Notes under the pieces: generated by a model
The model's input: the letters and a program-made list of their open reading frames with translations, nothing else
Database searches by the model: none
Told to the model about the DNA's origin: nothing
In this document: one piece after another, positions 20,453 through 33,213 of the stretch
Layout: each line of letters starts with the position of its first letter
Position numbering within the stretch: position 1 is the stretch's first letter
Assembly (NCBI GenBank): GCA_015501075.1
Contig: JADNYJ010000332.1
Coordinates: 1 to 35,535 of the forward strand
From: Gymnopilus junonius
Taxonomy: Eukaryota > Basidiomycota > Agaricomycetes > Agaricales > Galerinaceae
Direction: 5' to 3'
DNA: 35,535 bases
Made by a program: the position numbers and the translations under genes

Positions 20453-22346
20453 GACAGCCACTTTACTCCTCCGCTTGACGGATGTCGACGAAGCGAGGTC
20501 CCGCTTGGTCAGTTTCTTATATATACACCGAGCCAAAAATAGATAGAATGGGAATGTGATTCGATTCCTCATATCCGATTGGTTGTGGATCATTGTATTC
20601 TTGTCTTATCGAGAGTAATATTTCGCATAAGTGACGGGATGCATGGAGGTTGGACCGGACAGAGTGGCCACGGAAGTCAAAAATACCGACATCCATAAAG
20701 GTCTTCTGAACATTGTCCAGACAATAGCAAACCAGGATGCATTTCACCCTGTCGAAAGTAATCAGTTTAACTAAACGCTGAACTGAAATAATCGGTACGT
20801 GACTACGAGGGCGTAGAACTATAGCGAAGTATGGAACTCCTACATGTCATGAATAGAGCATTAGTTGGAGCGATGATGCTTGTACCACAAATCTGATCCT
20901 GTGTCGCACAAAATTCGTATCGTATTAGATAATGGGTGACGAGGTTGAGGTATGGTATGCTCACGTACATATTCTTGTTGGGTCTTTTGTACGACGGGAG
21001 CCTGTCTTTTACTTCCTATCATGTTGGTTATTTGTCAGGAGGATTTGGAAGCAGGTCAAGCTGACTAAGGATGGACAATATATCTGGCTATTTCCGAACG
21101 GACTTTCAATTACACGAACTCTAAAACTTTTCTGTTCGTACCTTCTCTCACTCTCCTCCACATCGTATCACTCGCTAGGTTCGTGGCGGTCGTGAAATTC
21201 TAGTATCATCTACTAATATCTTTACTCTCTTAGGTTCTACATCGATGGTCTCCATAAATCTCGACATTGCCACATTTGTCCTCAAACCACTACGATTGTA
21301 GTCTCGACACCGGGCCAGTTTGTCTGGGCTTGTCTTATGCTGCACACATCAAGTTCCGCAGAGTGAAGGGGAACATTTAAGCAGGTACGAAACCTTGTTG
21401 TGTTAGACTATCTTATATCTCATTCCACGTCAGGATGCCCTAGGCCTCGAAAGGGACAATCTTCCGTTTGGCTTTGCACTTCCTCATTTCATGTTGCTGA
21501 AATCTTTGAACCTATTACATGTGAGTGTATGTTGTTATGTTTTGAAAATGCTTTCATATTGCTCGCCAAATGAAAAGATGACAATCTTAAATAGGGACAT
21601 CAGACTCTTTCGAGCATGTTGATCCTCAGGGAAAACCGATAGTAGAAAATTTATTCTGATTCCTCTTCTCTCCTCTTATTTATGATTCTTGAACTTATTC
21701 TCACTAACGAAATTTTATTAAGCTCCTCTAGTTGCATGATCATGGGAATCGCGTTGCTTGCAACGTCTTTTTTCATACAGAAATTTGAAATCGTGGCATC
21801 GCGAGTCCAAGTGACCAAGGACGATGGAAGATGAGCGAAGGGATTACGTGGTGGACTCCTCTATTCTGGTCAGTCAACTTTTCATTCAATCATAATTTCA
21901 CTTCAATGCTTACTCGCGGCACAACGATAGTTTCTCTAAAGGATTTTTTTAATTTTCGTCGCAGGCCCTTGTTAGACGTTCATGCGGGATGCCCTACATT
22001 TCCTGGACGTGGATAGTCGACGTTCCCTCAGCGTAGGTGACAAACACGTTTGTTGAATTGCTTTGGGATCTGTTCGAGCTTTACAGGCGCTGATTTTAAG
22101 TCAATAAATTGAGTTTCATTCATGACATGACGCCTTTGATACTCGACTTGCTATGCACAATTACCCAAGGTCATTTAAAAAAACGCTGAAGAAAGCTATA
22201 TGGCTGGTAAAGATCCTCTTCACCCTAAGCTGCCGGTATAAGATTCGACAACCAAAGTGCCAAATCTCGCAATTCTTTTTCGTCCAGCCTGTGACCCAAT
22301 CCTCTATACGTACGAAAGTGCAATTCCCCGGCCCCCCTTTCCACCA
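20453..22346. other. Long gap without recognised gene
   Basis: About 1.9 kb, AT-rich in places. Short open frames occur on the plus strand (20932-21195, 21831-22016) but show no domain, no signal peptide and no convincing splice chain. No transposon ends or repeats were noticed. Confidence 0.4.
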
Positions 22347-22960
22347 CTAGAAGCTCGTTGACGCTTGATTGCTTGCACTGCTGGAATCGAGGCCAACTGG
22401 GCTAGCTATGCCAAGTTCGCCTGCCAAATTTTTCACGGCGTCCTTCCAGGAATGGTCTTCACGAATTGCGCGGCTTGCGTTGCTGTTTTCTGCACTTGTG
22501 TGGAAAGGAATATCTAAGTGGTATGCCATTGTCTTCGCCAATTCTTTCCAGACGTCATGATCAACTTGTAAATCAATATTCCCGTGACACCACAAGATTG
22601 GTAGGGCTTTCGCGAGAGGGGTGGCGATCTTGAAATTGCATCAGGACATGATCGAGTTCGGGATACTCGATTAGAACCTCTAAGAAATGCCCAAAATTGA
22701 AGGCGTTATCGCCCAGTCCCGGTACATATTGTTCCGATGGTCATATTTTCGTCTGTTTGGGAAAAGATGAAATTTTGACTGACGTGGAGAAAAAAGACCA
22801 TTGCCGTATACTGGCGACATGCTGGATAAACCCAGGGGCAAACTGTCTGATTCAACCCAAGAGGCCGCCATGGTGTATCAGTCAAGGAATCAGAGCCACA
22901 GATGGTGGATCAAGGGCAAATGAAGGACCGCAATGCTGGCCCACAATGAGAATTCCCCTG
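22347..22960 (-). pseudogene. Possible acyl-protein-thioesterase (alpha/beta hydrolase) remnant
   Basis: A 3' exon reads ALPILWCHGNIDLQVDHDVWKELAKTM, which matches the 'PILWCHG..D..V' region near the C-terminus of acyl-protein thioesterase / carboxylesterase family proteins. About 100 bases upstream in another frame is GLGDNAFNFGHFLEVLIEYPELDHV, which looks like the N-terminal HGLGD segment. The expected core with the GFSQG nucleophile elbow does not fit between them; a weak GEFSLWASIAVLH further upstream is out of order. It is either a broken, rearranged copy or a region damaged by indels. Family assignment rests on short motifs only. Confidence 0.3.
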
Positions 22961-23109
22961 TGATTTTCCGACGTTGTGTGCGCGTGGGCGACCTCTCAGG
23001 TGTACCGTTGTCCTTCAAAAAGGATTAGTGGTACATAGTAGAAAGCGAAGGAATATTGTCCACAACAAAGTATCCGAAAATATTTGTCCACGTAAACTAT
23101 CCATCTTAT

Positions 23110-26100
23110 TTACATCCATGGAAGCCTCGATGGGCCAGCAGCTGCATTGTCTTCAACGACAAGGGGCATACGATAACCTGGGTCGAGTTCAGGCATATCC
23201 ACGTCCAGGTCTACTCGATCTGCGGTGAGGTCGATAATGCTAGGAGGAAGCAGATACTCAAGGTCCTCGAACATATGTGGGAAGAGGATAGAAAGCATGT
23301 CATCAACTTTGTGAATGAAGTCTCCTCTTTGCACAGTTTTACGTTTCTCCGGGTCGTCCACGCCTTGTTCATTATCCTGCACGAATGGAGACACACTGAC
23401 TGTCCCTGACGAGTTTCCTCTGGTGTAGAGGGACAACCCTTTGCGAGCGGCCAGGTCCAGGATGTTTCGTTCAATGGTATCTGGAATAATAAGATTACTA
23501 TGTGTCCATCACGAGAGAAGCGATACAAACCTTCAGCATAGTAGCAAAAGACTATTTATCAGACTTGTAAGTTAGAAAGTATATTCGAGACCATTGACAT
23601 GATGCTCACCTTCTGTTGGCCGCGTTTGGCCAAGCCGATCGATACGAGCGATAGCTAATAAATAGGGATAAGGCTCAGAAGATGAGAGGGACAACTTCCA
23701 TTTAACCTTGTATTCAAAGCTGTGCTGAACCACACTCTCGAGCAAGAAAACGCGAGAGGCGCAAGTCACATTCAAGCCGGCGTTTTCTCGTTCCCTAATA
23801 CATGACGATCAGTAAATCAAAGACATCATGAAAAATGCATTGCCATACCCATGAAGCAGCAAAACGAGGATGTTAGGATCTGAGGCAAACTTCTCAGTAG
23901 CACTTTTGGATCCTTGGTCAATTCGCAGAGACCGAATGCCATTGTCCGTCAAAGCCCTCTCAACAACTAGGCAAACATGAGTTACAACTTCGTATGTCAA
24001 AATGATCCACCGCTTACTATGGAGTGAATCAGCCCAAGCTGAAAATATAATGCTCTTCGCTCCAGGGTCTTTGAAGTTCAGGTAAGCTAAATGCCGAACG
24101 AGGGTCTGAATCTTGCTGCCGAAGTCACCATACGTTTCCATTGTCTGAATTTCTGCAAACAAAGTCGGATCTAAAAGTATATATGTCAGAAAATGGCAGC
24201 AAGGACGGGAGAAACGCAGTCTTACTGATATTATTGTAACTGATCTTTCTGGTTGATTGTGGGGCAAGTTCTCCAGCAATCAGTTTCGCAGGAGCTTCAA
24301 CTTCAGTCGCGTTAACGGTGAAGCGTTGTATCGAAGCAGGGTCGATTTGAACGCTAAACCCAAATCAACCAAGATTAATGTGTATTAAAAACGCCGAGGA
24401 CAAACGCACCGGCAAACAGGACAGGTTCTACCCTCTTTCCGAACCAACCATGCCTTCATGCAGATCTGACAAATTTTATAAGTAAGAGAGGGTCACAAAG
24501 AGATTTTAATTGATGCCTACTTCGCAAAAGACGTGTGCACTTGTGATAAAGTTAGATTGAAATTTTCATAACACATCCTGGATCACATACCATTGCGTGA
24601 TAAAACCTCTGGAAAACTCAGAGCGACAGAGGATACAAGTTTTATCTTCTTCACCGACTTCACCATCCTGATTTTGGGTAAGATTATCGAGATAACGTTG
24701 ACGTGCGCGAGTGGTGTTCATCTTGGCGTCCAGGGTGGCCTTATCCATCACACAAGTTTGGATAGCCAGCATGACTGAGGGTTCTTCCCACTCGACATCA
24801 GTGACTGAATCAGAGATCTCTTGCAGTTGACGGAAATATAAGATGCGTTGATTAAAGGCTTTCCTGATAAGAGCCAAATCTGCATCCAACTTATCGTGCA
24901 TGGATGCTTAAATGAATATGTTACGACCCTTTGCCGTTGACAAGTCGTTGAATATTACTTACTTTGTCCAGAAATAAAGCGACGCAATTGGTCAGTTGCC
25001 TCCTCACAATTGCCTTCTCAGGATGGTTGTCTTGTAGAATCTTGACAGAGACCGCATTGAGATCGATCAGAATCTGACCATACGAGTGAGTTATGCCAAG
25101 GATAAGATAACCTGAATCGCTTACGCTCTTGACAGCTCGCCCTTGCAGAGCAAGCAAGATATTCTTACGTTGGTTCGACAATTCCTTGTGCAGAACCTCA
25201 TGTTCAGGTAAGATCTCTATGTCTTCTGGTATATCCAGCTCGCCGTCCGCTGACATGGTAGCAGCGGCCTTCATAGCGGCCTTGGTGTGACGGAGCTGCT
25301 TTTCACGAACATCATGAGCTGCTAGTAGTGTTCGTTCGTTAACAAGTGCTTCTCGTCTGTCGGCCAATAAGGCGGCGTAGGCTTGCATATACGTCTCAAC
25401 CTCTCCTTGGTCGTCCAAACTACGTTGATACTCGTCACCTTCCGCCTGATCGGCTTCTTCATGGTTTAGGGGCTTCATTAGCAGCCTCATGATATGTGTC
25501 CGCCATTTCCACAGTAGCGCAGACTGCTCATTAAACACATGCTCAATAAGCGAATTGGCCTCATCCATCTGTGCAGTTACGTTAATTTGTTGCAGCCATC
25601 CACGACTCGAGAAAGACGCACAAGGTCAGCTGATCTAATGCCACCTTGATCAAGTAACGGCACATCGACGATGAGATCCTCAAGGGATAATCCCTTCTTC
25701 GGCGCATGCGCTTTGAGAACGGCCATGGCTTTGGTTGCCTCATCCTCGGGAACTAGCAGAGGCGTGACTTAGATCCCGTCCAAAGAATGAACCGAAATGG
25801 AAAAGGCACCTTTTAACAACTCTCGTCTTAGCTTATCAGCAGCGTGATATGCAGCGTCTTCCTTGTCGGACTTCTGAAGGACGTGATAGACATCGCCTTT
25901 CAGGAAAACCACCCTATGAAGCAAAAGGTATCCGTCACGAAGACGCTGCTTGATCGCCCTTCGCTTCGTTCTGTGCTCATCGCCAGCAGGGGTCTTAGGA
26001 AGACCAAATTCCTCTGGGTCCACTTCGCTTCCTTCATCCTCGTCGACTCTTTCTCGAGCTTTACCCTTTCCTTTGTCTCCAGGTGCTATTTCCTCCTCAC

Positions 26101-29083
26101 CTCTCTCCTGACGTAGCAGTGCTGCTTCTTCAATCAACGCTTTGCCTTTGGAGTCATGTCCTCTAGTACCCGTTGAGTTCTTCGATGTGGTTATTGGTCT
26201 CGGTCTCAGCCATTTCCAGCGTCCGCAATGCATTTTGTTGATGATTCAGCGTGAGTTCGTCCTTTTGTTGCAGCTGTGCCTGTCGGATAAGCAATTGAAT
26301 CTAGATAAATAGCGATTAGTCTAGCAGGAAACATTTAGGAGTGATTCGCTTTACCTTTGTTTTCCAATCTTCCATCACGTTCTTCCAATTCTGCTCTCTC
26401 ATTGAATCAAGTACGGCCTCAATTGTCTTAAGTGCGCCTGGCTTGTAAAGGCCATCACCCCTCCTTTGAAGTTGACCAACCTAGAGGAAAAGGGCTCAAT
26501 ACGAAAAACAAGTCCATAGCCATGTATAATGACATACCTGAGGGTGTGTGCAGATACCCGCAGTCGACGAATAGCAGCTCTAAGTACATTGCTATGTGGC
26601 TGCCAGCCAGATGTAGCAGCAACTCCTCTAGCATCCAGACCAAGCTGGAGTAATACTTCCTCTAATGCTTGGTCGTAAACCTAAATTAGATGCAAACATT
26701 GAGTTAAAGGAGGTCGATGACAGAAAGTATGATTGCTTACGTGTCGCTCGACTTTACCCAGGTCGATGCCTACAAGATATCTCGTCTGCTGGGGGATCGT
26801 AAGCTCAGATGTCACGCTCGACTTCATGGTCCTTTGAAGAAAAGTATAACATAAGCAACATAACCAGTAGACGGTAATGAAAAAGATTTGCCTGATGCCG
26901 TAATGGCGCAAGAAGGACGAAAATTCTTCAACATATCCAGGCTTCAGCAGCCTGCTCCAGAGTCGAAGATTACCGACAAGTTGATCGATCCGCAAGAACC
27001 TGGAGGAAAAAATGATAAGCCAAAATGCGGCGTAAATTCCATGAAAATATTAACTTTAGAACATGAATCAGATCAGACATTTGAGATTTAGCAGGTGTTC
27101 CTGACACGGCAAGGGATGAAAGGCGTGGAATGAGAGAGACCATCTCACTGCCAAAGGTACAGGTCAGCCCAAGCAATACATCTGCTGGAAGTTGAACTCA
27201 CGCTGCTGCTCCACCTCCGACCATCTGTACTTCATCCATCACCACCCGCTTCCACTCAACCATGACCAGCGGACTACGAGAGCGTGGAGTTCGGGAATAC
27301 AACGCATCTTCTCTGCGTGGTCGTTCAGGGGCTGGTCGAGCAACATGTATTTCTGTTCGAAGGACGGGATAGGTTGTGATGACGACGTCAAATTGGTGAA
27401 CATAGTTGCACCAATCGAGAATGTCGCCATCTTCACTGCGAGATAACATCCCATCTTCATCAACATCCATGTCGTCGCCCGCTGTCTTCTTTCCCTTTCC
27501 CTTGCTCTTCTTTTTGGGACGAGCGTTGAGCTCCAGCTTGGCAAAGCGTTCGAGTTCTCTGTCTGTTTTGGTGATGGGAACCTTCACCTTGGCCCATCCG
27601 TCATAAAAAAGTACTTTCAGCGTTGGTGCATGCCGGGTCAGTTCCGACTTCCACTGGGAAGCTAGAGCCGGAGGAGTGACAATGAGGGTACTCTGGAAGA
27701 GAAATTAGATATGGCCTGAAACCAATTCTGGAAAGCGCACCTTGACAGCCTTGACATCCAATCGAGCAATCGGGTCCCATCTGACAAGGAGGGATTCCAA
27801 TCAGATGGAGCAGAATTGAGTTGGATCAATGCGATAGTTTCAACTGTTTTACCCAATCCTGGTTCCTCCGCCAGCATCGCACCGTAGATAATAGGTATTT
27901 CAGGCTCCGAGTCTATAAGCTCCCCACTCAGACGATTGAAGTATCGAGATCGATTTCCCTCGCCGACATTCTCCCAGAAAGAGAACTGGTGGGACGAGCT
28001 TTGGGGTACTATTTCACCCTGAGGCGTGACAGTCATTCCTTCTCGTTCGAGCAACCACCCAACGCTGCGTCTTTGGAAAGGAAGAAGGGTCGCTAGCATG
28101 TCTGCGGGTTGCATGGCCTCGATAGCCATCTGCGATGGAAGGGGGGGAGCTGGGCGCATGATGGAGTAAAAGGCGGAAACTGTTACTGGGTTCCTAATAG
28201 TGGTGGAAATAACGTCGTCTGGAAGGTATACAGCATGTAATAGGCGACGCTGTGCATCCTCCACTGCCTGTACGCTCTTCTTGGTGGCGCGTTTTGTGGG
28301 AATGGGTTCAAGGATTGTAGGGAAAACAAGGGAAACCTTCAATTCTAATTGGAGAGAAAGAGGAAGAGTTTCTGGCTTGTCAGGCGGAGGACGGATTATT
28401 ATCTTCAATGTGGCTTCTAGGTAAGCTCGTCCTGCACTTTGAAGACTTCGTATCGCCATGAGGAGGTCCGCGGATTGAGGTGATAGGTCATTGGTAGCGG
28501 CATCAACGGTAAGGCTGGGTACACGGAACAGAGGGTTCTTATTTGCAAAGGGATACTGGAGACTGGGGCATATGCAAACTATGTGGCCGTCGTCCTCACG
28601 GAACTTTACTCCAACATCGATAATCTTCGAAGACGACAGCGACTCATTCAAGGAGGACAGGACGCCCTCCATCTCTTGCTCCTCTTCAAAAGTGGTGACA
28701 GCTGGGTGGGCGCCCGACTGCCAGGACTTCCCCTCCCGAGCTGAATGTCGAGAACGTGACGAAGCCCTGTAACAAGTTCACTGGCAGATGCAGACTTGTT
28801 ATGCGACGCATTCAAGACTTGATCCTCGGGCTCACCTCAACCTCATCTGAGCTGCCTGAGCTATTGCCCTCAGAGCTATAGTCCCGAGAACTATTCGATG
28901 TCCGTGACCGCTTGACTGCCCGTTTTCCTTTTAAACGGTCAGAGGCCTTGCGCTTTCCTTTCAGCTTGGTATCATTTACGGCAGAACGTAGTATTTGTGT
29001 GAGAAGATGTCGATTTAAATGGGAATTTATGTCATATGGGTGGTCTCGAATAGATAAATAGTGCTTGGAAGACGTTCTCGCAT
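23110..29083 (-). CDS. SHPRH-like SNF2 helicase / RING E3 ubiquitin ligase
   Basis: A long gene of about 20 exons. N-terminus: basic, Ser-rich region. SNF2 part: ADMLATLLPFQRRSVGWLLERE, Walker A AEEPGLGKTVE, TLIVTPPALASQW, VVITTYPVLRTE, Walker B MDEVQMV, LAVSGTPAK. A long helical insert follows (LLADRREALVNERTLLAAHD). The RING finger is split by introns: CILC, then C-x-H ... C-x2-C (CAHVFCEIC), then CPVC. The C-lobe has IIFSAWADSLH, GLNVTCASRVFLLE and AIARIDRLGQTRPTE. An insert and RING placed between the two helicase lobes is the SHPRH layout; human SHPRH acts on PCNA in damage tolerance, and a nuclear role is likely here. One-base breaks are inferred near 29068, 28741, 27783, 26557, 26170 (an extra base), 24960 and possibly 23650. 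The intron 26832-26891 has a GC donor. The start at 29083 depends on the first correction. Confidence 0.88.
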
Positions 29084-29395
29084 CGACGACGAAGTAGGGA
29101 AAAAGAGTGATGGCGGTATGGAGGTAAATTTAACAGGTGCGAGTCGGAGTCATGATTTTTCGGGAACGAAATGTCACGAACACGTGATGTAATTGTTGTC
29201 AGTGCGACGCTAATTGACGCGTTCATGCTGACGCTGGGATAAACACGCGCAAGTAAGATATACGACACTACTATATGTGCAAAAAGAATTGAAATTTTTA
29301 TTATACACAGAGATGACATGTGACAGTAAAATAAAAGGCATAAGGATTCAAGGCAAGCGGAAAGGGAGCGTGAAAACAGAACCCTCACAAACAAC

Positions 29396-30810
29396 CTAGT
29401 TAACGATGCGTGACTCCATAGGTTGTTCAGAAAACTGAGGGGGCGCTCGCTCTTCTGGGAGCTTCTTTGAACCCATGGGTTGTTCCGCAAATTTAAGCCG
29501 TTGCTGAGCGGGGGGTTGCGAGGGCTAGATGTTCAAATAGTCAATCCGTATACCGGGGAAATACAAAACGAAGACAGACCCCCGGAATGAAAGGCATATC
29601 TCTTTCCTTCTCTTTCTCCGACCTAGTTGTGACAGGAGGACTGTCAGAAACGGGCGCACCAGTACGACCCTCAGAAACTCCTGCATGGGCACAGGCATGT
29701 GCGTCTGAGTTCGTTCGGCGACTGGCACTTGATGGATCACTCGATGCATAGGGGTGGCAGTTTGAACTCCACGCCGAGTCGAAGCTACTCGGGGTTATTC
29801 AAGTCAAAAAAAGAGGCGTTCAAAATGAAAGGAAAGACATACACTCTTTCTCGATGACGGGCTGGATCACATGGTAAATATGGTGATAGACAGTCTCAGT
29901 AACGTTCATCGTGTCCCCGCCTGTCATAGCCGATTCATTTCCGACGTTGGCCTGAACGTTTGTTGTCAGCGTACCATAGGTGAATATCGCAAGGTAAAGT
30001 CACCTACAAAATCTTTGGATTCGTCCGGAAAGTCTTCAGTTATAATAATGGGCTGAATGTGATGTTGAACATGGTGAACTAAGATATGAAATTTAGTAAA
30101 GGAACAGATTCAAAGAGAGATCGAGGCGTACTGTGTCGTTCAATATGCTTGACATGGGGACTTTCGGTCTCGTGGTTATTGACCGTCTCCCACTCCGAAT
30201 CCATGAGGGGGGGTTCTTTTCGTGCGAGAGAGCCCGGACCAGCAACACCAGTAGGGACTTGGCTTGGTGCTCTGGCATAAGATTCTCGGTCTCGGGCTAT
30301 CAATTGAACTTTAGAGGCAGAACGAGATGTATGGTTGAATCACACTCACCGGTAGACTCTCGGCCAGGGGCTTGATGAACCTCTTGTAAAGATGCACCAG
30401 CGGCAGCAGCAGCATCAGAGCCATAACCTGCAATACCGTGGTTACGAGCTCGTTCCGCATCCAGAGCTAGCTCGCGTTCCATGATTTCGTATCTTTCTGC
30501 GATATGTTGAGGAGTGGCAGAGAATACCATGCGAGGTCTCGTCTGAGTTGGAGACCTGCTAAGATCCTCTTGGACGAGAGGTTGCGAAGGCTGAGAAGGT
30601 TGAGAAGGTTGGTCTGTGAAGATGGGCTGATTCTGATCGTCTGCCACAGCCTGTTGCTGCGAGGTCCTTGTTTGGCTGGGAGAAAGTGGCTCGCGTCGTT
30701 GTTCCCCGACTCCTGGGTCGGGGCTTAAAGCTTTCCTCATAGTCGTTCCAAATACTGGAAGTTTCATTAGTTTTTGTCCACAACCAATGGTTGTATAGTG
30801 ACGCACCCAT
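29396..30810 (-). CDS. His-rich 'allergen-type' fungal protein of unknown function
   Basis: About six to seven exons. The proposed start is ATG at 30808-30810 with a GTGCGT donor right after, leading to MVFGTTMRKALSPD; an ATG at 30765-30767 in the intron is the alternative. Order of parts: Gln/Ser/Pro-rich N-terminus with three QPS repeats, AERYEIMERELALDAERAR, a linker, VHHVQHHIQPIIITEDF, ETVYHHIYHVIQPVIEKE, then HRVIHQVPVAERTQTHMPVPMQEFL. Repeated HHxxHxIQP(V/I)I segments followed by a 'hxVPhxE...MxEF' tail match a widespread ascomycete/basidiomycete family annotated as allergen or stress protein. A one-base gap is needed at the CCC near 29668-29670. The end contains two imperfect copies of F(A/S)EQPM(G/E)S and stops at 29396-29398. 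Likely cytosolic; role unknown. Confidence 0.6.
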
Positions 30811-31332
30811 CGAAGATATAATGCGGTTTGAGCAGGTTAGGGCAGAACCGAGGAGAAACACAGCTTTTATATTTCCAAGGCTATTCTACGTCATTCCGGT
30901 CGCGGTGGAAAGACATTATTCACACCGGCGGAAGATATCTTGTCAAGGTTGCCTCTGATCGAGCTATTCGTCGTCCGTCAGCTAATCGCTCGATAGAGAG
31001 GACTTTGTGCATAAATATTAGCCGTAACCTGCAATGCAACTACAAAAGCGTGGTAAGACGTTAATTGAGCAAGCACTCGAGTAGTGTAGGTACGTACTTT
31101 TAGACTGGTGAACGGCGAAATGTCTTAGCCAAGGATATCGGAAGGAAAGAAAATGATAAGAGGTATACATTCCGTTTGCATTTCGTGCGTAAAAATGCTC
31201 TGTATTTGTAATACTGAGAGTGACGTGTGACGGCTGGGCGGCCTAGGCTTTGTCCAAGGCTTGTCACCCTCCTGGGCCCCTGAATGCATTTGACAGGCGC
31301 AGAACAGTACAGCACATTATACACAACTTATG
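30811..31332. other. Intergenic region
   Basis: Lies between the promoter of the His-rich gene and the 3' end of the MFSD1-like gene. No coding signal accepted; the two overlapping open frames here are unsupported. Confidence 0.5.
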
Positions 31333-33213
31333 CTAGGTAAATACACGAAATTCCAGACCAGCAGATGTAAAAAATAAAATCCAAGTGGCAAATATAGTAA
31401 ATGCAGACATAGTAAAGAATATTTTCCCTCGAGCTCCTTCTGCTTCACTGACAATCAGGTCAGGAGCTTCAGGACGTCGAGCAAGTTGCATTTCGTCAAC
31501 AGAACGCAGTTCATGACTTTCCTCTATCGGATGTTCATGTCCTCTTCGTTCGTCGCGAGCGCTTCGTATTCCTCGGGAACTTGTTTGAGCAATGGACGCT
31601 TCCGGGCTCGGTCGAACAACATCAGCAAATATACGCCTAAGAATTGAAGCACGTTCAAAGTAAGGAAGACGTTTAGGACTTTCTGGATGCTGGAATCTGA
31701 AGTACGTGAGTTGGTGTCTAGGACAAGACCAGCTAAAGTTTGCATTATTGTTGAACCAGAGGATTCAATCTGGAGGACACATGAATGATCGTGTGGTAGC
31801 GGATAGATATCAAATAAACGTACGCTTTTATGAGCACCTAGAGCCGTTGACACATAAGGTAATGGGACAAGGTGTGGAACAATAATGACGAGCAGCACTG
31901 TCAAAAGTCAGTCCACGTCATACATAACAATGGGAGACGGAGACAGACGCGGAGAGAAACCAATTCCGAGGCCAAATGATATCATCGCGGGGAGAGGCGA
32001 CCTGGTGAGACTAGGAGGCAAAGCTAGCCAGGCATAGCATAACATCGTGAGCAACGAAGAGAGTAGAAGTAGCTTGTGAACAATCGACCTCTTCTTGATA
32101 GTATCGGTTACATAGCCGCACTATGTTATCCAGTTTGGTCAACACAGGTAATCAGCAGGGAGCAGAAGGACTAACAATGGGATATAAAAACATGCTACCC
32201 GCCAACAGAATTGAAGATTCTTCAGCTGCTCTTCCCTCGTCAAGCTGATAGCGCTTCTGGATCATGTTCCTAAAATCAACATTAGTTACGAATCGCATTT
32301 TACTGCCAAGTGAGGCTTACGGAGCGAGATGAGGGAAAGGCGTCCATATGAAGCCGCAGAATACGTTCACAGCTATGTATAGCCAGAATATATCCCCCAT
32401 CTTGAGGAGGTCCTTCAGTCGCACCTTTCTCTTTGCTGTCACCTCGTGCAACGCGTTTTCTTCCGACATACCACCCGTATTTTCTCCTTCGATACCAACT
32501 TGACTTGCCATCCAGTTATTGTACCACAGGTAAAAGATGTTCACGACGAAGGAGAATCCAGCAAGGAATGTTGATAAGAAAAAGGGTGCGTGTTGATTCC
32601 ATTGTGACAGTGGGAATGATATACGCGCTGATATAAAAGAGGAGGCTTTGCCAGCGACAAGGCCAAGGGCCAGCGATAAACCAAGGCCATGATCTTTGAA
32701 GTACCGGACAATGATGGTCTCCTGTACAACGGCAAGTGGTGAAATGCCCAGTCCAAATATAAACATTCCTAACACCATAAGTTTGACTGAACCCCAAAGG
32801 TCGCCTAGAAGCAGGACCAATTGACCAGTAAGAATAATCGAGGTCGCGATTATACTACTCAATGCCGTGCCAAGTCTCGCAGTAAAGATTCCACCCACTT
32901 CAAGGTAAACATGGTAGAGCTGTTAGCCTGCGTAATAAATAGAAGAAGGCCGACGAACCAAGTGGAGTCCATGTGCTGTTCAGGGCAAAGGCTGCAACCA
33001 GCAAGCCAAATTGTCCATTTGATGTTCCTTTCTCTCTGGACAGTTGCGATTTCAAAGGTCCGAGTGTGTTTTGCCCACTGTACTTGCAAATATCAGCCCG
33101 TTCGAATGGCCAAAAGTGCAGGCTTACAAGTGACTCCCGATGCTGAGCGAGCAAGCACATAAGAGAGCGAGTCCTCTCAAGAAGGTCACACGAGAGGTCC
33201 CAAAAAGTGCCAT
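31333..33213 (-). CDS. MFS transporter, MFSD1-like
   Basis: About seven exons. The start MALFGTSRVTFLRGLALLCACSL joins in phase to GQNTLGPLKSQLSREKGTSN, then WTPLVGGIFTARLGTALSS. Next are IFGLGISPLAVVQETIIVRYFKDHGLGLSLALGL and GYVTDTIKKRS, and late helices with PHLVPLPYVSTALGAHKS and MQTLAGLVLD. The 'GLG.SPLAVVQETI' and 'R.GT' loops are those of the MFSD1-type lysosomal/vacuolar MFS branch. The open frame stops after EEDMNIR at 31524, but the next frame continues without interruption as EESHELRSVDEMQLARRPEAP. It ends in a further transmembrane helix, stopping at 31333. A base is therefore probably missing near 31527-31531 and the true end is 31333. Substrate unknown; vacuolar membrane location inferred. 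Confidence 0.82.

Noticed and set aside
24566..25568. Large minus-strand frames taken as separate genes
   Set aside because: They are exons of the SHPRH-like gene (helical insert and RING), joined by in-phase introns.
27198..27606. Alternative-frame open frames over the Walker B exon
   Set aside because: Shadows of the helicase exon that contains MDEVQMV.
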